Part shown: one piece after another, positions 59,153 to 64,000 of the stretch
Numbering within the stretch: the stretch's first letter is position 1
Layout: each line of letters starts with the position of its first letter
Assembly (NCBI GenBank): GCA_035548375.1
Contig: DASZTG010000008.1
Span: 1 to 64,000 of the forward strand
Source: JACQAP01 sp035548375
Lineage (GTDB): Bacteria > Pseudomonadota > Gammaproteobacteria > Burkholderiales > JACQAP01
Length of the DNA stretch: 64,000 nucleotides
Reading direction: 5' to 3'
Notes under the pieces: model-generated
What the model was told of the DNA's origin: nothing
The model's database searches: none
What the model saw: the letters and a program-made list of their open reading frames with translations, nothing else
Made by a program: the position numbers and the translations under genes

Positions 59153-59566
59153 TCAAGCAGCTGGCGTGATCGCGGAGCCCGTGGTGGAGAGGGCGGAGAC
59201 GATGGGAGATCTCTCCGGATTGGCATCGCACTTGTGGATCAGGTCTTCAAGGATCGCACGTACCGCGACCAGGTGCGCGATCTTGCCGCGAACGGCATCG
59301 AGCTTGTCGGCCGCCAGCGCCCGGCTCTCGGAGGTATTGTCATCGAGGGCCAGCAACCTGCTGATTTCCTTCAGGCTGAAGCCCAGTTCCTGCGCGCGCT
59401 TGATGAAGTGCAGCCGTTCCAGCGCCGCACGCGGATACTGGCGATAGCCGTTTTCCGGTTTCGGAGGTTCCTGCAGTAGGCCGAAATTCTGGTAATAGCG
59501 AATGGTTTCTACGCCGACGTTTGCATGCTTGGCGAGCTTGCCGATCGTGAAGTGTTCGAAAGACAT
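59153..59566 (-). CDS. MerR family regulator, mercury type but lacking key cysteines
   Basis: This 137-residue regulator has the MerR winged helix (FTIGKLAKHANVGVETIRYY, then RQYPRAALERLHFIKRA) and the long coiled helix. It aligns with MerR proper, but of the three mercury-binding cysteines only one remains (Cys113 in HKCDAN). The position of Cys82 is in the TSESR segment, and the third cysteine is missing near ERSPIVSAL. It probably senses a different signal. A MerR target promoter is expected nearby, but no gene cluster for metal resistance adjoins it. Confidence 0.82.
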   Translation of the reverse strand: MSFEHFTIGKLAKHANVGVETIRYYQNFGLLQEPPKPENGYRQYPRAALERLHFIKRAQELGFSLKEISRLLALDDNTSESRALAADKLDAVRGKIAHLVAVRAILEDLIHKCDANPERSPIVSALSTTGSAITPAA

Positions 59567-59705
59567 GGGTCCCTTCCTTGCAAAATGCCAAAAATGGGGA
59601 GGGGCTTCCCGGGTGCAGGGAGGCCGGTCTTTCCGTGATATCGGAACATTTGGGGCCGGTCTTGAGGGGGGCGACGCTACGAGGGCGAGAGGCGTCCGCG
59701 AAATG

Positions 59706-59736
59706 CAAGGGCGTGCCGGAATCCGGCACGCCCTTG
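59706..59736. terminator. Strong hairpin, probable terminator
   Basis: CAAGGGCGTGCCGG and its complement form a 14-base stem with a three-base loop. On the plus strand it is followed by TTTTAC. It lies after the minus-strand small secreted protein (59780-60004) and could stop its transcript; the T-run favours the plus strand, where no gene is seen. Confidence 0.65.
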
Positions 59737-59779
59737 TTTTACAGCGATTAATGCGGGGAAGTACGTCCCCGCCCGCAGC

Positions 59780-60004
59780 TTAGCTGCGGCCGAACTCGAT
59801 GGCTTCCTTGCCTGCCGTCACCGCGACCTTGGTATCGCTTTTCGCGGAATCCTGGCCGGATTCCACGATCCTGACGTTCGGCGAGCTGGCGCGGCCGTAA
59901 ACCTGCGCGACTTGCTCCGAATAAGTCGTGACCGTGGTTTCCGCGAACGCGCCCGTGGCGGCGATTGCGAGGCCGGCGGCAAGGATGAGCTTGGTTGTCT
60001 TCAT
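59780..60004 (-). CDS. Small secreted protein of unknown function
   Basis: This 74-residue protein has a signal peptide (MKTTKLILAAGLAIAATGAF, cleavage after FA), then about 50 polar residues with TTVTTYSEQVAQVYGRASSP and VRIVESGQDSAKSDT, and an acidic-aromatic end. No cysteines and no membrane segment. I do not recognise a family; small periplasmic proteins of this kind are common in betaproteobacteria. The ATG at 60004 has GGAAGGAAAC upstream, a strong site. An upstream in-frame ATG is not supported by a signal. Confidence 0.65.
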   Translation of the reverse strand: MKTTKLILAAGLAIAATGAFAETTVTTYSEQVAQVYGRASSPNVRIVESGQDSAKSDTKVAVTAGKEAIEFGRS

Positions 60005-60208
60005 GATGTTTCCTTCCAATCCAGAATAAATGCTGCGCACATCCGACCAACTCGTCGGAGGGCGAAAACCCTTTCGCCCGTCGCACGGGGACTATTTAAC
60101 GCCTATGCGGCGCCGCACAATAGTCCGCGGATGTCTATATGTTCTATGCCTGGTTGGAATGAATATTTCGGAACTCTGTCCAGAAGTTGAGCTAATTACC
60201 ACTGTGGG

Positions 60209-61051
60209 TCAGTGATCGATTTTCTCGCCAATCCCGAGCAGTTCTTCCTCCGTCATTTCAAGCACTTCGAGCGCGAAACCGCTACCGCGCGTCCATTCCC
60301 GGCAGCGTGGGCCGATGTTGTGCGTGGTGTAGAGCCATTCCGCGGCGAGCACGAGGGCGACCAGCCGGGCGATCGGCTCGGGAATCGACCCATCCTGGAG
60401 CCGCTGGTACTCGTGATGAAACAGAATGGCCTGGTGGATTTCCTCGGGCAGCGCCCAGCTTTGCGCCAGGCGCGCGCCCAGGCTCGCGTGGTCCATGCCG
60501 AATTCGTCCACTTCGTCGCTCGTGATGGGACGGCCATTGTCCAGGTGGCTCATCTTCATGAAATTCGCATAGCCGGGGAACTTGGCGATCATCAGCGCGA
60601 TGCCGCAGTCGCGGAACAGCGCGAACGTATAGGCTTCGTCCCGGTTGGAGAAGCCGAGCGGGCGGGCCAGCTGGGCGGTCACTTCCGCAATGCCCGAAGA
60701 AGCCTCCCAGAAATATTCCATCGCCGCGCTGTCGCCGATCGGGAACGCCTGCCTGAGCAGCAGCCCGGTAACGATCTCGACGGTGTTGCGCAGGCCCAGC
60801 AGGTGCAGCGACTGCTGCACGGTGGTTGCCTTGGTGCGCAATCCGAAAAACGGCGAATTCACGGTCTTGAGCATGGCCGCCGCCAGGCTCACGTCGCCGC
60901 CGATCAGCTTCGACGCCTTGTTGTAGTCCGGCTCGTCGCTGCGCATCTCGGTAAGCAATTTGGTCAGGATGGCGGGGCAGGGCGGAATGCCGATGTCGCG
61001 AACGATCCGGTCGGCTTCCTGGTCGAGTTGCTGCGGAATTGTCTGGTCCAA
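60209..61051 (-). CDS. HDOD domain protein
   Basis: This 280-residue protein has an HDOD domain, seen in GIPPCPAILTKLLTEMRSDE, LLGLRNTVEIVTGLLLRQAF and the FRDCGIALMIAKFPGYANFM helix. HDOD proteins are non-catalytic HD-type domains linked to signalling. The start is a TTG at 61051 with a perfect AGGAGG seven bases before it; the frame upstream has no equally good site. No receiver or GGDEF domain is fused. It is divergent from the bactofilin-like gene. Confidence 0.88.
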   Translation of the reverse strand: MDQTIPQQLDQEADRIVRDIGIPPCPAILTKLLTEMRSDEPDYNKASKLIGGDVSLAAAMLKTVNSPFFGLRTKATTVQQSLHLLGLRNTVEIVTGLLLRQAFPIGDSAAMEYFWEASSGIAEVTAQLARPLGFSNRDEAYTFALFRDCGIALMIAKFPGYANFMKMSHLDNGRPITSDEVDEFGMDHASLGARLAQSWALPEEIHQAILFHHEYQRLQDGSIPEPIARLVALVLAAEWLYTTHNIGPRCREWTRGSGFALEVLEMTEEELLGIGEKIDH

Positions 61052-61301
61052 GGTGAATCCTCCTGAATCCTCTTGCGATTTGCGTTGTCGAAGCTGGCGG
61101 ATCCCCGACGAGGCAGTGCGATTCCGCGGTAACGGCGCGGTTGCGCAGAACTTGAATGGCCGCATGCGCGGCCGCGAAGCGCGCGGCATAATGCAGGCGG
61201 GTTGGCCGGTGCCGTTGCCGGCGGACGCGAAAAAGTCAAAGACGGAAAGCGTCACGGAACCGCGGAGTTCGAAGTCCCGACTAACGGCGGGATGGCCTGA
61301 A

Positions 61302-62507
61302 ATGAACAAACTTTTCTGCAAAACGATTCAATGCCTCTTCTTCGCCCTGGGAGCGTCGCTCGCGGTCGCAGGGCACGCGGCGGAAGCGCGCCCCGGCGTG
61401 CGTGAAACGGTGATCGCCGGGGACTATTTCGGGGCGGGCGGCGATGCCACCCTGCCCGGTCCGATAGAGGGGGATGCCTTCATTGCCGGATCGCAGGTCG
61501 ACATCGACAAGATGGTCAACGGCGATGCCTTGATTGCCGGCGGCAGCGTGGCAATCACCGAGCACGTCGCCGGCAACGTCTACGCGGCGGGCGGCAGCCT
61601 CACGCTTGACGGGCTTGTGGCCGGAAATGTGCGGCTCGCGGGAAGCCGGATCGAACTCACCAAGCGCAGCCAGGTTTCCGGCAAGACGACGCTGGCGGCC
61701 CGGCATGTCGCCGTGCTGGGAAGGGCAGGCCGCCAGCTCGTGGTGTTCGCCGATCGCGTCACGCTCGATGGCGAAGTCGCCGGCAACGTCACGATCGCGG
61801 CGCGCTCGCTTTCGATCGGTCCGAATGCCCGCGTCTCCGGCAAACTCACCTATCGCGGCTCGCTGCCGGCGCAGGTCGATCCGGCGGCGGTGCTCAACGG
61901 CGGGATCAACTACCTCGGCTTCGATTTCGACGACGAGACCTACCAGCCGGTCGCGCGCGTGATCGCCTGGGTCAGCGCCATCGCATTCACCGTCGGCTTG
62001 TTCCTGATCGGCATGATCGCGATCCTCTCGGCGCCGGAGCTGACCGCGCACGTGAGCCTGCTCGGCCGCAGGCGGCCGATTTCCTCGCTCGCGCTCGGCA
62101 TCGTGACCATTGCGTGCATGCCGGTCGTGGTGATCCTGCTGATGATCACCATCGTCGGCATTCCGTTCGCGTTCATGCTGCTGCTCGCGTGGCCGATGAT
62201 CCTGATCTTCGGCTACCTCGCGGGCGTCATGGCGGTCAGCGACGCGATCGCAGGCCCGAACGCGGAAGCAAAAGGTCGACGAATCTTCCTGCTCGCAATG
62301 GGATTGGGCGTCATGCTGTTGTTTGCGCGCGTGCCGTTGGCAGGATGGATCATCGGCATGCTCTTGCTGGTGATGGGCGTCGGCGCGATGATGCTCAACG
62401 CGATGGGCGCCTCCGTACCGGTCCGCATGAGGAAGGAAAAGCGGCTGGTGGTCGTGCCGACTGCCGAATCCACTGTCCGCCAGGAACCCACGTTTCGCAT
62501 CGACTAG
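61302..62507 (+). CDS. Bactofilin-like polymer-forming protein with membrane domain
   Basis: This 401-residue protein has a signal peptide ending GHA. Residues 35-190 are a right-handed beta-helix-like repeat of the bactofilin type: IEGDAFIAGSQVDIDKMVNG, VAGNVYAAGGSLTLDGLVAG and EVAGNVTIAARSLSIGPNA. Several hydrophobic helices follow (AWVSAIAFTVGLFLIGMIAI and more), so the chain ends in the inner membrane. The beta-helix part would lie outside the cytoplasm, the reverse of classical bactofilins. Function unknown; envelope organisation is a fair guess. The ribosome site is weak. Confidence 0.75.
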   Translation: MNKLFCKTIQCLFFALGASLAVAGHAAEARPGVRETVIAGDYFGAGGDATLPGPIEGDAFIAGSQVDIDKMVNGDALIAGGSVAITEHVAGNVYAAGGSLTLDGLVAGNVRLAGSRIELTKRSQVSGKTTLAARHVAVLGRAGRQLVVFADRVTLDGEVAGNVTIAARSLSIGPNARVSGKLTYRGSLPAQVDPAAVLNGGINYLGFDFDDETYQPVARVIAWVSAIAFTVGLFLIGMIAILSAPELTAHVSLLGRRRPISSLALGIVTIACMPVVVILLMITIVGIPFAFMLLLAWPMILIFGYLAGVMAVSDAIAGPNAEAKGRRIFLLAMGLGVMLLFARVPLAGWIIGMLLLVMGVGAMMLNAMGASVPVRMRKEKRLVVVPTAESTVRQEPTFRID

Positions 62508-62526
62508 GCGGGGAAAAAAGGAAGCG

Positions 62527-63237
62527 ATGAAAAATACAAGGCTGTTCTGGCTGGCGGCATGCGTGCTCGTGGGTTTTTCCGCGGGATGCGCATCGAACGC
62601 AAAAAAATCAGCGAGTGCGTTCAACGTCGAGAAGGACGTCTCGCGTGTGGTCAAGCTGGGCGATGGCACGATTTGCACCGAACCCGAGGGGCTTGGCGCG
62701 TCCAGGCAGTCGAAGGGCGCGGTCCAGTTGAAGGAGTTGCTCGATTCCGAAGCGAAGGCCGACGACATCGTCAACAAGGCGAAGGGATTCAAGCCCGCGA
62801 AGGACGAAGTCGAGGCAGTGTATTTCGATTCCTGCCGCGCCTACTCGAACAAGGAAATCGACAAGGAAGCGTTCGATAAATCGAAGACGGTCTACTACGG
62901 GCTGCGCCAGCAGCTATTCGCGCAGGACATCAAGAACTGGCAGGAAAAAAAGGAAGGCTTCGCGGATGCGGGCAAGCTATGCCTGGTATTGCTGCCGGAC
63001 ACCGATCCCGACAAGCGCAGCTTCACGCGCGTGATACCGCTGGATGCGACCGTGGACGATTGCGCCCAGTACGCGATCGCGAGCGGGAGCGCCGAAATCC
63101 AGCTCGGTTGCACGAAGGGCCACTGGAACAACAACTGGGCGAAGAGCCCGATCGGCATCACCGCAAGCGCGGCGAAGCACCAGCTTAGCGCGAAAGGGTC
63201 TTCGCACCTGCCCGACCCGAATTGCGGCTGGAACTAG
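62527..63237 (+). CDS. Hypothetical lipoprotein, 236 residues
   Basis: This protein has a lipobox GFSAGCASN after a hydrophobic signal. The mature part includes VVKLGDGTICTEPEGLGASR, then YFDSCRAYSNKEIDKEAF, the QLFAQDIKNWQEKKEGF helix, and a C-terminal GCTKGHWNNNWAKSP stretch. Several cysteines are spread through it. I do not recognise the family. It is 19 bases after the bactofilin-like gene with a good AAAGGAAG site, so the two are probably one transcription unit. Confidence 0.7.
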   Translation: MKNTRLFWLAACVLVGFSAGCASNAKKSASAFNVEKDVSRVVKLGDGTICTEPEGLGASRQSKGAVQLKELLDSEAKADDIVNKAKGFKPAKDEVEAVYFDSCRAYSNKEIDKEAFDKSKTVYYGLRQQLFAQDIKNWQEKKEGFADAGKLCLVLLPDTDPDKRSFTRVIPLDATVDDCAQYAIASGSAEIQLGCTKGHWNNNWAKSPIGITASAAKHQLSAKGSSHLPDPNCGWN

Positions 63238-63246
63238 CGGGCCGCT

Positions 63247-64000
63247 TCACTTCGTGATCTTGTAGTCCTTCGGCGGCACGAACAGCGAGTCGTGCCTCGC
63301 CTCCGTCCTGTGCATTTTTACTTCCGAGGTGAAGGTCAGCAACGGCCTGTCGTCCGCATCCTTTGTCGCTTCGGTCGCCGCCGCCTCGTTCATGCCGCAG
63401 GCCTCGCCCGAAAACCGCCATTGCAGCGTGACGAGAACGGGTTGCCCCTTGATTTTCTCGAGCTTCCTCGCACCCGCGAGGAAGGCGGCGCGATCGGTGG
63501 GGCTGACGTTCGGCGCAAGATAGGCGCCGATGACCTTGCCCGCCTCGACGGGGAAAAATGCGCTGCGATCCGATTCCGTGTCGGTATCAGTCAACTTGTC
63601 GCGAGCGCGGGCAAATGCCTTTTCCAGCGCCATGGCGTCGCGCAAGTCAGTCGTGCCTGGAGTCGCCCATACGTCGAGGGCGATCGTGCTGGTCGAGCGG
63701 CGCGAGGCGTTGTCGCGAAACGTCGAAACCCACTTGACGTCGTATTGCTCCGCCTCGAATCCATTGATGTTGCGCTTTTGTCCCGTCGGCTCGATGGTGA
63801 CGCTGGTGTTGCCGGAGCGCAGCCTGCAATCCGGATTGCGGCTCTTGTCCGTGGCAGTCGGGATTTTCCCCGGCGTCTTTTTCAACGCAGGTACCGGGCA
63901 ACCGGTCAGCGGGCACTGCTCGGCCAGCTTGTTCCTGGCGTCCAGGGTCCAAGCCAGCTTCCTGTCCAGGCGTTCGATGCGCGCGCCGGACTCCATGTCG
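63247..64000 (-). CDS. Partial hypothetical protein, N-terminus beyond the window
   Basis: About 250 residues are visible and the frame continues past the right edge. An ATG lies at 63996, but the sequence there (ESGARIERLDRKLAWTLDAR) looks internal, so the true start is probably outside. It contains CPLTGCPVPALKKTPGK, VTIEPTGQKRNINGFEAEQY and ALDVWATPGTTDLRDAMALE. The opening residues and the block around NINGFEAEQY recall DUF4412-type secreted proteins, which is only a weak resemblance. It converges on the lipoprotein at 62527. Confidence 0.65.
   Translation of the reverse strand, partial: DMESGARIERLDRKLAWTLDARNKLAEQCPLTGCPVPALKKTPGKIPTATDKSRNPDCRLRSGNTSVTIEPTGQKRNINGFEAEQYDVKWVSTFRDNASRRSTSTIALDVWATPGTTDLRDAMALEKAFARARDKLTDTDTESDRSAFFPVEAGKVIGAYLAPNVSPTDRAAFLAGARKLEKIKGQPVLVTLQWRFSGEACGMNEAAATEATKDADDRPLLTFTSEVKMHRTEARHDSLFVPPKDYKITK

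Overview
The window is one contiguous stretch of a GC-rich (roughly 60-65 percent by eye) Gram-negative chromosome, most likely a betaproteobacterium. The argD-argF-argG-yajQ and DUF3579-rpsT-murJ neighbourhoods, ribF-ileS-lspA-ispH followed by a minor pilin cluster, and the cysB-cysI-DUF934-cysH-cysD-cysN-fdxA order all fit that class. Lipoprotein signals, an outer-membrane porin, LpoB and type IV pilin genes confirm a diderm cell envelope. I found no phage, insertion sequence, CRISPR array or plasmid genes. The window looks like vertically inherited chromosome with a few short repeats between genes. It cuts through a gene at each end.

Layout. 1-16.5 kb: mixed envelope and metabolism. It holds two paralogous lipoproteins, a DUF465 protein, a DHDPS-family lyase, a PhoA-type alkaline phosphatase whose signal peptide lies in a palindromic repeat, an lpoB-ycfL-COG3014 lipoprotein operon, an enolase-superfamily enzyme, a lytic transglycosylase, an EamA exporter, an aldehyde dehydrogenase, DAHP synthase, a retropepsin-like protease and yajQ. 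16.5-23.4 kb: arginine biosynthesis (argG, argF, argD, with a secreted MORN protein between argF and argG), DUF3579, ribosomal protein S20 and the lipid II flippase murJ. 23.4-40 kb: a long sulfate assimilation region. The regulator cysB diverges from a TauE/SafE permease, sulfite reductase, DUF934, APS reductase, ATP sulfurylase (cysD, cysN), ferredoxin and the siroheme methyltransferase cobA, most of them with overlapping or abutting reading frames. After a structured leader come two sulfate-binding proteins flanking a porin, a YezD-like protein, DUF2325, a degenerate EAL protein, the permease cysTWA and a CbiX-type chelatase.

40-45.3 kb: ribF-ileS-lspA-ispH. 45.3-52.9 kb: type IV pilus assembly genes read leftward, in the order pilE-like pilin, fimT, pilV, pilW, pilX, pilY1. 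53-64 kb: a Fur-family regulator with an apparently leaderless promoter, PaaG- and PaaF-like crotonases, tRNA-Thr(CGT) beside a large inverted repeat, a Rap1a/Tai-like small protein, a universal stress protein, a second enolase-superfamily enzyme, a HiPIP, a MerR-type regulator that has lost mercury-binding cysteines, an HDOD protein, a bactofilin-like membrane protein and two uncharacterised envelope proteins.

How the genes work together. The sulfur region encodes a nearly complete path from outside sulfate to sulfide: porin, Sbp, CysTWA, CysDN to APS, an Fe-S reductase acting on APS to sulfite, and a siroheme sulfite reductase probably fed by ferredoxin. CobA and CbiX contribute to the siroheme cofactor. 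No APS kinase is present, which fits the APS route. The most promising leads are the terminator-bearing leader of the first sbp gene and the unusual sbp-yezD-porin-sbp-DUF2325-EAL module, whose EAL protein has lost its metal-binding residues.
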